DNA of 16,194 nt from Pseudomonadota bacterium. GTDB lineage: Bacteria; Pseudomonadota; Gammaproteobacteria; Burkholderiales; Thiobacillaceae. The notes below the pieces were generated by a model, which was given only the letters and a program-made list of their open reading frames with translations, was not told where the DNA came from and did no database searches. Both the position numbers and the translations under genes were made by a program. The stretch spans positions 1 to 16,194 of the forward strand of contig JAJZTV010000020.1 in assembly GCA_021847385.1 (NCBI GenBank), read 5' to 3'. Positions 1 through 7,652 of this stretch are shown one piece after another (the first letter of the stretch is position 1; the number at the start of each line of letters is the position of its first letter).

Positions 1-1855
1 CCTTGACCGCCTCGTAACGCCATTGGTCGGTGTGGAAATACCAGTAGGAGGTGGAATTCATCTGCCGCGGCGGCCGCTGCCAGTCCAGGGCGAAGGCGAT
101 CGGCGCCCAGCCGGCCTGCGGCCGCAGCTTCTCCTGGCCGACATAGTGCGCCCAGCCGCCGCCCGACTGGCCGACGCAACCGCAGAGGTGCAGCAGGTTC
201 ATGATGCTGCGATAGGACATGTCGTTGTGGTACCAGTGGTTGATCGCCGCGCCCATGATCACCATGGATTTACCCTTGGTCTTGGCCGCGTTGTCGGCGA
301 ACTCGCGGCCGGTGCGTTCGATGTCGGCGGCCTTGACGCCGGTGACCTTGGCCGCCCAGGCCGGGGTATAGGCGACGTCGGCCTGGTCGTAGGAACTGGC
401 CACATTGCCGCCGCCCAGGCCGCGGTCGATGCCGTACTGGGCAAGCTGCAAGTCGTAGACCGAGGCGACCAGGGCCTCGCTGCCGTCGGCCAGCGTCAGC
501 CGGCGCGCCGGCACGTTGCGGAACAACAGATCCGGCTCGTCCTGGTTGAAGTGCGGGAAGCCCACGGCCACGACCTCGACCCCGGCCTTGCCCTGGCAGC
601 TCAGCTCGGCCTTCATGTCAGCCTGGTCGGATTTCTTCTCCAGCAGGTTCCACTTGCCCTCCTCGCCCCAGCGGAAGCCGACCGAGCCGTTGGGCACCAC
701 GAAGCCGTTGGACAGCTCGTCATAGACGATGGTCTTCCACTCGGGGTTGTTGGTCTCGCCCAGGTTGTTGACGAAGTCGGAGGCGCGCAGGTTGCGGTCG
801 CTGACATAACCCTCGCCCTGTTGCCGCAGCAGCACCTGCATCGGCAGGTCGGTGTACTTGCGCGCGTATTCCTGGAAGTAGGGCACCTGCTTCTCGACGT
901 AGAACTCCTTCAACGCGACGTGGCCCATGGCCAGGAAGGCGGCCGAATCGGTGCCCTGCCTCACCGGCATCCACAGGTCGGCGAACTTGACGTATTCGGC
1001 GTAGTCCGGCGCCATCGACACGATCTTGGTCCCCTTGTAGCGGGTCTCGATCGCGAAATGGGCGTCCGGCGTGCGGGTCATCGGCAGGTTGGCGCCGGTG
1101 ATGATCAGGTAGGTCGAGTTGTACCAGTCGGCCGCCTCGGGCACGTCGGTCTGCTCGCCCCAGGTCTGCGGGCTGGCCGCCGGCAGATCGCAATACCAGT
1201 CGTAGAACGAGCCGCAAGCCCCGCCGATCAGGCTCAAATAACGCGAGCCGGCGGCGTAGGAGATCATCGACATGGCCGGGATCGGCGAGAAGCCGTAGAT
1301 GCGGTCCGGGCCCCACTTCTGGATGGTGTGGACGTTGGCCGCGGCGACGATCTCCAGCACCTCGTCCCAGTCGGTGCGGACGAAGCCGCCCAGGCCGCGC
1401 ACCTTGACGTACTTGTCGCGCTTGGCGCTGTCGGCCTGGATCGCGGCCCAGGCCTCGACCGGGTCCTTGCCCGCGCGGCGCTCGGCCCGATAGAGGTCGA
1501 GCAGGCGACCGCGGATCATCGGGTGTTTGATCCGGTGCGGGCTGTACAGATACCAGGAGAACGAGGCGCCGCGCTGGCAGCCGCGCGGCTCGTGGTTGGG
1601 CAGGTCGTCGCGGGTGCGCGGGTAGTCGGTCTGCTGCATCTCGAACGAGACCAGGCCGTTCTTGACGAAGATCTTCCAGGAGCAGCCGCCGGTGCAGTTG
1701 ACGCCGTGGGTCGAGCGCACCACCTTGTCGTGGCGCCAGCGGTTGCGGTAGGCATCCTCCCACTTGCGGTCCTCGATGGTCACCACGCCGTGACCGTTGG
1801 AAAACGACTCGGTCGGGCGGGTGAAGTAGGTCAGGCGGTCGAGAAAGTGACTCAT
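1..1855 (-). CDS. narG: Respiratory nitrate reductase alpha subunit NarG (partial, N-terminal half)
   Basis: This is the catalytic molybdenum subunit of the membrane-bound quinol:nitrate oxidoreductase, acting on the cytoplasmic side with NarH and NarI. The gene begins at ATG 1855 behind a clear AGGAG and runs off the window at base 1, so about 618 of the roughly 1,250 residues usual for the family are present. The protein starts MSHFLDRLTYF, close to E. coli NarG. The FS0 iron-sulfur ligands are visible as H50, C54 and C58 (HGVNCTGGC) plus a later cysteine in NHEPRGC. The block TDVPEAADWYNS carries the aspartate that ligates molybdenum in NarG. The conserved segment GQSGGGWAHYVGQEKLRPQ lies near the cut end. 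It is the third gene of a narK1-narK2-narG operon, 87 bases after narK2; narHJI are expected next but not seen. No frameshift was noticed. Confidence 0.97.
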   Translation of the reverse strand, partial: MSHFLDRLTYFTRPTESFSNGHGVVTIEDRKWEDAYRNRWRHDKVVRSTHGVNCTGGCSWKIFVKNGLVSFEMQQTDYPRTRDDLPNHEPRGCQRGASFSWYLYSPHRIKHPMIRGRLLDLYRAERRAGKDPVEAWAAIQADSAKRDKYVKVRGLGGFVRTDWDEVLEIVAAANVHTIQKWGPDRIYGFSPIPAMSMISYAAGSRYLSLIGGACGSFYDWYCDLPAASPQTWGEQTDVPEAADWYNSTYLIITGANLPMTRTPDAHFAIETRYKGTKIVSMAPDYAEYVKFADLWMPVRQGTDSAAFLAMGHVALKEFYVEKQVPYFQEYARKYTDLPMQVLLRQQGEGYVSDRNLRASDFVNNLGETNNPEWKTIVYDELSNGFVVPNGSVGFRWGEEGKWNLLEKKSDQADMKAELSCQGKAGVEVVAVGFPHFNQDEPDLLFRNVPARRLTLADGSEALVASVYDLQLAQYGIDRGLGGGNVASSYDQADVAYTPAWAAKVTGVKAADIERTGREFADNAAKTKGKSMVIMGAAINHWYHNDMSYRSIMNLLHLCGCVGQSGGGWAHYVGQEKLRPQAGWAPIAFALDWQRPPRQMNSTSYWYFHTDQWRYEAVK

Positions 1856-1942
1856 TGTTTGCTCCTTGCAGTCGCTAGGGATTAGGTGTCAGGAATCGGG
1901 GGTGGAGCGGCTACGCCGCGTTTCTTTTTGGGCCCTGGTCCC

Positions 1943-3556
1943 TCATGGATTCTTGATCTCGGCGCCACGGCGCAGGTAAAACCACCAGTTGAGAATCAGG
2001 CAGACGGCATAGAAGGCGGCGAAGCCGTACATCGCGTTCTCCGGCGTGCCGGCCTTGAGCTGGCCCTTGATCACCTCGGGCGCGATGAAAGAACCATAGG
2101 CCGCCACGGCCGAGGTCCAACCCAGCACCGGGCCGGCCTGGGCGCGGTCGAAGATCACGCCGACGGTGCGGAAGGTGGAGCCGTTGCCGATGCCGGCGGC
2201 GGCGAACACCACGACGAAGGTGATCATGAACTGGGCGAAATAGACCTCGGGCGTAGCCGAGTGGTAGGCCTGCATCATCAAATAGCCGGCATAGACCGAG
2301 GCGGCGACCATGGCCGCCGAGATCACCTGGGTGACGATGGAGCCGCCGAGCTTGTCCGAGATCCAGCCGCCGACCGGCCGGATCAGCGCGCCGACGAAGG
2401 GGCCGATCCAGGCATAGGTCAACGCGGACGGCGCGTTGGGGTTCTTGACGTGGCTCCAGCTCTGGCTGGCGGCATCGAACAGGTGCTGGTCGCCGAAGAT
2501 CACCGTGATCGACAGCGGCACCGCGGCGGAGAAGCCGATGAACGAGCCGAAGGTGACGACATAGAGCGCGGTCAGCGACCAGGTGTGCTTGTTCCTGAAG
2601 ATGGCGAACTGCTTCTCGATGCCGGCCTTCATGTCGCCGAAGGCGAACAGGCGCATGACGAACAGGGTGCCGAGCATGATCAGCGGCAGCGCGACCCACA
2701 TATTGAGCAGGCCCAGGCCGCCGGCCACCGGCGGCAGGTAGAGGTAAAGGCCGACGCCGGCGGTGGCGAAGGCCAGGCCGTACAACCAGAGCACCTTGAT
2801 GAAGGCCGGGACGGTGCCGCCGATGTTGGGCGAGATCGGCAGCAGGTTGTTCATGCCGAAGAAGCCGAGGAAGGCCAGCGGCACCAGGGCCAGCAGCCAG
2901 ACGTAGCCGGCGTTCTGGATGAAGGTGGGCGTGCCGGCGACGATCTTGCCCAGGATCCAGCCGGAGTCCTTGACCAGCTCCATCGGCGCGCCGGCCAGCG
3001 CGCCGAAGATGCCGGCGGTCATCACCAGCGGGATCAATATCTGCATCGTGGTGACGCCGAAGTTGCCCAGGCCGGCGTTGAGCCCCAAGGCAGTGCCTTG
3101 CAGGCGCTTGGGAAAGAAGGTGCTGATGTTGGACATCGAGCAGGCGAAGTTGCCACCGCCGATGCCCGACAGCAGCGCCAGCAACTGGAACACCCACAAG
3201 GGCGTGCTCTTGTCCTGCAAGGCCAGGCCGGTGCCGAAGGCCGGGATCATCAGCAAGGCCGTGGTCAGAAAGATGCTGTTGCGGCCGCCGGCGATGCGGA
3301 TGAAGAACGAGGACGGGATGCGCAGGGTCGCCCCGGCCAGGCCGGCGATGGCGGTCAGGCTGAACATGTCCTCCTTGGAGAACGGGAAGCCCAGGTTCAG
3401 CATCTGCACGGTGATGATGCCCCACATCATCCAGATCGCGAAGCCGAGCAGCAGGCTGGGCACCGAGATCCACAGATTGCGGTAGGCGATGCCCTTGCCG
3501 GTGGATTCCCAGAATTTCTGGTTCTCCACATCCCACTCTTTGATGTTCGTGCTCAT
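1943..3556 (-). CDS. narK2: NarK2-type nitrate/nitrite transporter (MFS)
   Basis: This is a 537-residue inner-membrane transporter of the major facilitator superfamily, nitrate/nitrite porter family. The first nitrate signature is visible as GIGGGNFACSMSNIS and the second as GIGNGSTFRTVG; both are typical of the NarK2 type, usually a nitrate/nitrite antiporter. About twelve hydrophobic segments can be traced. A hydrophilic N-terminal extension of about 27 residues and a loop near residues 190-215 make it longer than the roughly 460 residues of E. coli NarK. The ATG at 3556 has GGAG at good spacing, and the gap to the narK1 stop is only 34 bases, so the two are co-transcribed. It probably exports nitrite made by NarG in exchange for nitrate. 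Transport direction is inferred from family membership. Confidence 0.94.
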   Translation of the reverse strand: MSTNIKEWDVENQKFWESTGKGIAYRNLWISVPSLLLGFAIWMMWGIITVQMLNLGFPFSKEDMFSLTAIAGLAGATLRIPSSFFIRIAGGRNSIFLTTALLMIPAFGTGLALQDKSTPLWVFQLLALLSGIGGGNFACSMSNISTFFPKRLQGTALGLNAGLGNFGVTTMQILIPLVMTAGIFGALAGAPMELVKDSGWILGKIVAGTPTFIQNAGYVWLLALVPLAFLGFFGMNNLLPISPNIGGTVPAFIKVLWLYGLAFATAGVGLYLYLPPVAGGLGLLNMWVALPLIMLGTLFVMRLFAFGDMKAGIEKQFAIFRNKHTWSLTALYVVTFGSFIGFSAAVPLSITVIFGDQHLFDAASQSWSHVKNPNAPSALTYAWIGPFVGALIRPVGGWISDKLGGSIVTQVISAAMVAASVYAGYLMMQAYHSATPEVYFAQFMITFVVVFAAAGIGNGSTFRTVGVIFDRAQAGPVLGWTSAVAAYGSFIAPEVIKGQLKAGTPENAMYGFAAFYAVCLILNWWFYLRRGAEIKNP

Positions 3557-3590
3557 CGTCTGACTCCGTTACGCTCGTTGAAGGGAGAAC

Positions 3591-4853
3591 TCATTCCAGT
3601 CTGTCGGCGATGACAGGCGACCTTTTCTTGATCAAATCCAGCTTGCGCACCTCGGTGGTGTACATCCAGATCAGCGACACCCAGACCACGCCGTACATCA
3701 GCATGAAGGCCGAGGAACGGATGCCGGTCAGGTCGACCAGGGCGCCGAACATGATCGGCAGCAGGAAGCCGCCCAGGCCGCCGACAAGGCCGACGATGCC
3801 GGAGACGACGCCGATGTTGTGCGGGTACTCGTCGGAGATGTACTTGAACACCGAGGCCTTGCCGAAGGCGAAGGCCACGCCCACGGTGAACAGCAGGACG
3901 GTGAACAGGGTCGGGCTCAGATAAATGTGGAAGGTCTGCGGCCCGCTCACCGTGCGCACGGTGAACTCGGTCTGCGGATACGACATGATGAACAGGCATA
4001 TCCACGACACCCAGAGCACCCACCAGGTCACCCGGTGCGCGCCGTACGTGTCCGACAGCCAGCCACCGACCGCGCGCAACACGCCGCCCGGCAGCGAGAA
4101 GCTGGCCGCCAGCAGCGCCGCCATCTTCAAGTCGAAGCCGTATTCGGAGACGTAGTACTTGGTCATCCACAAGGCCAGGGCGACATAGCCGCCGAACACG
4201 ATGGAGTAGTACTGGCAGTATTTCCAGACGATGGGGTCTTTCAATGCCCTGAGCTGCTCGCCTACGGTTACATGGGCCGGCGCTTTATGCGACGGATCGT
4301 CGTAGGTGAAAAACCAGAACAGCAGCGCGGTCGCCAGCATCGCGGCGGCATAGGCCTTGGGCACCATTTGCCAACCGAAGGCCAGCACGATCGCCGGCGC
4401 GATGAACTTGGTCAGCGCCGCGCCGGAGTTGCCGGCGCCGAAGATGCCCATCGCGGTGCCCTGCTTGTCCTTCGAAAACCAGCGCGCGCAATAGGCGATG
4501 CCGACCGAGAACGAGCCGCCGGCCAGGCCGACGAACAGACCGATGGTGAGGAAATGCCAGAATTGCGTGGCGTAGGCGATCAGATAGATCGGGATGACCG
4601 TGCAGATCATCAGCGTGAAAAAGACGATACGGCCGCCGAATTTGTCGGTCCACATACCGAGCGGCAGACGCACCAAGGAACCGGTCAAGACCGGGGTCGC
4701 CACCAAGAGCCCGAACTCGGTCTCGTTGAGTTGCAACTCGCTCTTGATCGGAATGCCGATCACGGCGAACATCATCCACACGGCGAAACACACCGTGAAG
4801 GCCAAGGTGCTCATGACGAGCACTGAAATCTGCTGCTGGGTACGCGGGGTCAT
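3591..4853 (-). CDS. narK1: NarK1-type nitrate transporter (MFS)
   Basis: This is a 420-residue, about twelve-helix MFS transporter of the nitrate/nitrite porter family, NarK1 type, generally regarded as a nitrate/proton symporter that starts nitrate uptake. The nitrate-signature equivalents are GLAGGSFSVGIAY followed by GTAMGIFGAGNSGAA, and GIVGLVGGLGGFLLP in the C-terminal half. I chose ATG 4853 (MTPRTQQQ) because GGAGG lies six bases upstream; the open frame extends to 4922 but that extension (MARSLHLGSSSS) has no ribosome site and is not transporter-like. It is the first gene of the narK1-narK2-narG operon, the same order as in Pseudomonas. Its promoter should lie in 4854-5079, shared with the divergent narX and containing a NarL-type site. 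Confidence 0.93.
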   Translation of the reverse strand: MTPRTQQQISVLVMSTLAFTVCFAVWMMFAVIGIPIKSELQLNETEFGLLVATPVLTGSLVRLPLGMWTDKFGGRIVFFTLMICTVIPIYLIAYATQFWHFLTIGLFVGLAGGSFSVGIAYCARWFSKDKQGTAMGIFGAGNSGAALTKFIAPAIVLAFGWQMVPKAYAAAMLATALLFWFFTYDDPSHKAPAHVTVGEQLRALKDPIVWKYCQYYSIVFGGYVALALWMTKYYVSEYGFDLKMAALLAASFSLPGGVLRAVGGWLSDTYGAHRVTWWVLWVSWICLFIMSYPQTEFTVRTVSGPQTFHIYLSPTLFTVLLFTVGVAFAFGKASVFKYISDEYPHNIGVVSGIVGLVGGLGGFLLPIMFGALVDLTGIRSSAFMLMYGVVWVSLIWMYTTEVRKLDLIKKRSPVIADRLE

Positions 4854-4962
4854 TGCCACCTCCACCACACAACGCGAACTCGGTTGCGAACTGCTTGAGC
4901 CCAAGTGTAGAGATCTCGCCATGCCGCGCCAGATGGGGGAAAACCGCCGATGCCTTGCGCTC

Positions 4963-4978
4963 TACCACCAAAGAGGTA
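4963..4978. promoter_or_regulatory. NarL-type 7-2-7 binding site between narK1 and narX
   Basis: Bases read TACCACC, AA, AGAGGTA: two NarL heptamers facing each other across two bases. The right half read on the minus strand (TACCTCT) fits the heptamer consensus TACYNMT fully; the left half differs at one base. NarL and NarP of enterics bind this 7-2-7 arrangement. It sits about 100 bases from both the narX and narK1 starts, so it could serve either promoter. Binding is inferred; the NarL encoded alongside is the obvious candidate. Confidence 0.7.
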
Positions 4979-5035
4979 GATAGGCTATGACTAACTTATT
5001 GTTATTGTTCGCCCAGGACCGATCGCCATCGGCGA

Positions 5036-5051
5036 ATCCGGTATCCCGGAT
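5036..5051. repeat. Inverted repeat in the narX leader region
   Basis: ATCCGG and CCGGAT are separated by TATC, ending 28 bases upstream of the narX start. A second smaller inverted repeat, CCGAT-CGCC-ATCGG, lies at 5019-5032. These could be hairpins in the narX 5' leader or protein sites. No known factor is recognised. Confidence 0.35.
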
Positions 5052-5079
5052 GCATTGGTGGTATCACTAGGAAGCCGCA

Positions 5080-6972
5080 GTGAGAATCTTATCGAGTAGC
5101 CTGAACAGTTCGTTGCTGCTGCGCATGGGGGGCGCGATCGCCGCCATCGCATTGATGGCACTGCTCGGCATGTCGGTTTCCTGGATGGTGGCGGAAACCA
5201 CGCAGGGTAGCGGCGAAGCGATCAACCTCGCCGGCAGCCTGCGCATGCAAAGCTGGCGCATGGTCAGCCATGCCCTCGCGGCGGCGCAGGGCGACCGGCC
5301 GGCACGCGCTGAACTGCTGCATGCAATCGACGAATTCGACGCGACCCTAGCAGCGGCGCCGATCGGCCAACTCGCCGGCCAAAAAGGCCTCGACCCGCTG
5401 CCGGAGAGCCTGGCACAAGTACGCGCCGAATGGCACAAGCAAATCAAGCCTTTGTTCCTGGCGCTGGCCAACGGGACACAGGCGACGCCCGCGCTGGAAA
5501 CGCATCTTCTGCTGCGGGCCCGGATCGACCACTTCGTAGCGATGATCAACATTCTGGTCAAACACATGGAGGAATCGACCGAGGCGAAGATCCGGGTCAT
5601 GCGCATCGTGCTCGGCGTCGCGCTGATCGTCAGCGGCATCGTGATCCTGCTCACCATCTACCTGATCCACATCACCTTCATCCAGCCCATGCGCGAGCTG
5701 CTCGCCCTGGCCGGGCGCGCCGGTCAGGGCGACCTCAGCGTGCGCACGCCCCATACCGGGCCGGACGAGATCGGCCAGCTTGGGCGCTCGTTCAACCTGA
5801 TGGCCGAGGATCTGCAGAAGCTGTATCAAAACCTCGAGGAGCGCGTCGCGCAGAAGACGGCGGAACTGACCCGCAGCAATCAATCGCTGGAATTGCTGTA
5901 TCACTCGATCGCCCGCCTGCACGGCATGCCGCCCAACCGCGCGGCCTATCTCGCGGTGCTGAACGACATCGAGCACCAGCTCGGCCTCGGCCGCGGCATG
6001 GTCTGCCTGGGCGAGGCCGGCGGCGACAGCGGCCAGGTCATCGCCAGCACCTTGCAGGCCGGCGATGCCGACCCCTGCCGTCAGGCCGATTGCCGTGGCT
6101 GCCACGGCAGCCGCAGCACGCGGCTCAGCATCACCGGCGACAATCGCCACATCCTGACCTTGCCCTTGTCGGACTCGGAGCGACAATACGGCGTGATGAT
6201 CCTGGAAGTGCCCGAGGGCACCATGCCGGAAGCCTGGCGGGTGCAGCTGCTCGAGGCCTTGTCCCGCCATATCGGCATCGCGATCGGGGCCGAACGGCGG
6301 GTCGAGCAAGAACGGCGCCTGTCGCTGCTGGAAGAGCGTGCGGTGATCGCGCGCGAATTGCACGACTCGCTGGCACAATCGCTCGCCTATATGAAGATCC
6401 AGGTCAGCCGGCTGCAAGCCATCCGCGACGATCCGAACCGGGCCGCCGAGAGCGGGACGGTCATGCGTGAATTGCGCGAAGGGCTTAACAGCGCATACCG
6501 GCAATTGCGCGAGCTGCTGTCGACTTTCCGTCTAAAAATCGAGGGCGACAGCCTGGATGCCGCACTGGCCCACACCGTAGAAGAATTTACCGAGCGGGGC
6601 GACATCGCCATCGAGTATGCGGTCCATCTGGATCGTTGCGCCTTGAGCCCAAACGAGGAAATCCATGTGTTGCACATCATCCGCGAGGCGCTATCCAACG
6701 TGCTGCAGCACGCCCAGGCCCAGCATGCCTGGGTTGCCATACAATGCAGCGACGATGGCGAGGTCCAGGTTCGGGTCGAGGACGATGGGAAAGGTATCGC
6801 CAAGAGCGCCGACATCCACCATTACGGCATGACCATCATGGATGAGCGTGCCCGCTCCTTGCATGGCCGGATCCGCCACGAGCCCAGGCCGGCAGGCGGC
6901 ACACGCGTGTCTTTGGATTTCCGCCCGAGCAATAGACGCAACAACGCAATCGCCATAGGAACGACGCCTTGA
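5080..6972 (+). CDS. narX: Nitrate/nitrite sensor histidine kinase NarX
   Basis: This is a 630-residue membrane sensor kinase that detects nitrate/nitrite in the periplasm and phosphorylates NarL. Helix TM1 spans about residues 17-37. It is followed by a P-box-like ligand motif (GSGEAINLAGSLRMQSWRM, about 43-61), helix TM2 at about 176-198, and a HAMP domain at about 199-255 with a coiled-coil stretch. The central region carries a cysteine cluster C333-x4-C338-x2-C341. The kinase is of the HisKA_3/NarL-partner class: H428 in ARELHDSLAQS, N-box around N540, and G-box D568-DGKGI-573. The chosen start is GTG 5080 with AGGA about seven bases upstream; the next in-frame ATG would cut into TM1. It is divergent from narK1 and overlaps narL by four bases. 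Slightly longer than E. coli NarX (598 residues). Confidence 0.93.
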   Translation: MRILSSSLNSSLLLRMGGAIAAIALMALLGMSVSWMVAETTQGSGEAINLAGSLRMQSWRMVSHALAAAQGDRPARAELLHAIDEFDATLAAAPIGQLAGQKGLDPLPESLAQVRAEWHKQIKPLFLALANGTQATPALETHLLLRARIDHFVAMINILVKHMEESTEAKIRVMRIVLGVALIVSGIVILLTIYLIHITFIQPMRELLALAGRAGQGDLSVRTPHTGPDEIGQLGRSFNLMAEDLQKLYQNLEERVAQKTAELTRSNQSLELLYHSIARLHGMPPNRAAYLAVLNDIEHQLGLGRGMVCLGEAGGDSGQVIASTLQAGDADPCRQADCRGCHGSRSTRLSITGDNRHILTLPLSDSERQYGVMILEVPEGTMPEAWRVQLLEALSRHIGIAIGAERRVEQERRLSLLEERAVIARELHDSLAQSLAYMKIQVSRLQAIRDDPNRAAESGTVMRELREGLNSAYRQLRELLSTFRLKIEGDSLDAALAHTVEEFTERGDIAIEYAVHLDRCALSPNEEIHVLHIIREALSNVLQHAQAQHAWVAIQCSDDGEVQVRVEDDGKGIAKSADIHHYGMTIMDERARSLHGRIRHEPRPAGGTRVSLDFRPSNRRNNAIAIGTTP

Positions 6973-7628
6973 ATCCAACAAGCCCGCAACGGTTGCTGAT
7001 CGTCGACGACCATCCGCTGTTCCGCAAAGGGGTCATGCAGTTGATCGCGCTGCTACCCGAATTCGAGGTGGTCGGCGAGGCCTCGTCCGGCGAACAAGGC
7101 ATCGAGCTGGCCTACCAGCTGGAACCGGACATCATTCTGCTCGACCTCAACATGAAGGACATGAGCGGCGTCGACATGCTCAAGGTGGTCAAGGCCGCCG
7201 GCCTGGACGCGCGGGTGGTGATGCTCACCGTCTCCGACCAGGCGGAGGACCTGATCGCGGCGTTGCGCGCCGGGGCCGACGGTTATCTGCTCAAAGAGAC
7301 GGAACCGGAAGAATTGCTGGTCAAACTGCAGGAAGTCGCCGCCGGCCAGGTCAGCATCACCGAGCGCCTGGCCCAGCAACTGGCCCGTTCGCTGCGCAGC
7401 GACAGCCCGCCGCGCGAGCCGGACGAGGCCGGGCTGACCGAACAGGAACGGCGCATTCTGGAATTGATCGCCCACGGCATGAGCAACAAGCTGATCGCGC
7501 GCGAACTCGACATTGCCGAAGGTACGGTCAAGGTCCATGTGAAGCATCTGCTGCGCAAGCTCAACCTGCGTTCGCGGGTGGAGGCGGCGGTCTGGGCGGT
7601 CGAGAAAAAGAAAACCCGCCAGTCCTGA
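6969..7628 (+). CDS. narL: Nitrate/nitrite response regulator NarL
   Basis: This is a 219-residue response regulator with a receiver domain (about 8-125) and a LuxR/FixJ-type helix-turn-helix (about 152-215, LTEQERRILELIAHGMSNK onward). The acidic pocket D13-D14, phosphorylation site D59 and lysine K109 fall at the same numbers as in E. coli NarL. The start is TTG 6969, overlapping the narX stop codon (TTGA) with AGGA upstream; no other start keeps the receiver intact, so narX and narL are probably translationally coupled. When phosphorylated by NarX it should bind heptamer sites, and one such paired site lies in the narK1-narX gap. It could be named NarP-like, but the pairing with NarX favours NarL. 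Confidence 0.94.
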   Translation: MNPTSPQRLLIVDDHPLFRKGVMQLIALLPEFEVVGEASSGEQGIELAYQLEPDIILLDLNMKDMSGVDMLKVVKAAGLDARVVMLTVSDQAEDLIAALRAGADGYLLKETEPEELLVKLQEVAAGQVSITERLAQQLARSLRSDSPPREPDEAGLTEQERRILELIAHGMSNKLIARELDIAEGTVKVHVKHLLRKLNLRSRVEAAVWAVEKKKTRQS

Positions 7629-7649
7629 CCTGCCGCCTACCGCGGCAGG
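7629..7649. terminator. Hairpin between convergent narL and GGDEF gene
   Basis: CCTGCCGC (7629-7636) and GCGGCAGG (7642-7649) form a perfect eight-base stem with a five-base loop, starting directly after the narL stop codon and ending three bases before the stop of the facing gene. The flanks are not T-rich, so it is a weak intrinsic terminator by sequence, but the position suits a bidirectional one. Confidence 0.6.
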
Positions 7650-7652
7650 CCC

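Noticed and set aside
23..1885. A 620-codon open frame on the plus strand opposite narG
   Set aside because: It is the antisense of a clearly real narG, has low-complexity composition typical of GC-rich shadow frames, and matches nothing.
1909..1931. GCGGC-TAC-GCCGC followed by GTTTCTTTTT on the plus strand, terminator-like
   Set aside because: The genes on both sides are on the minus strand, so the T tract is on the wrong side and no plus-strand transcript is expected.
1911..3536. A 541-codon minus-strand frame overlapping narK2 in another register
   Set aside because: Arg/Pro/His-rich and without family motifs; the register of narK2 has the transporter signatures and a ribosome site.
1886..3613. 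A 575-codon open frame on the plus strand opposite narK2
   Set aside because: The protein is dominated by D, E, G, H, Q and R repeats read antisense to a membrane protein, so it is a shadow frame.
4893..4904. CTTGAGCCCAAG as a possible FNR box upstream of narK1
   Set aside because: Only half of the TTGAT-N4-ATCAA pattern matches; spacing and second half fail.
4854..4922. Extended N-terminus of NarK1 (MARSLHLGSS...)
   Set aside because: The ATG at 4853 has a perfect ribosome site, while the extension has none and is not conserved-looking.
5347..6504. A 385-codon minus-strand frame under narX
   Set aside because: Shadow of narX; no ribosome site and no recognisable motif.
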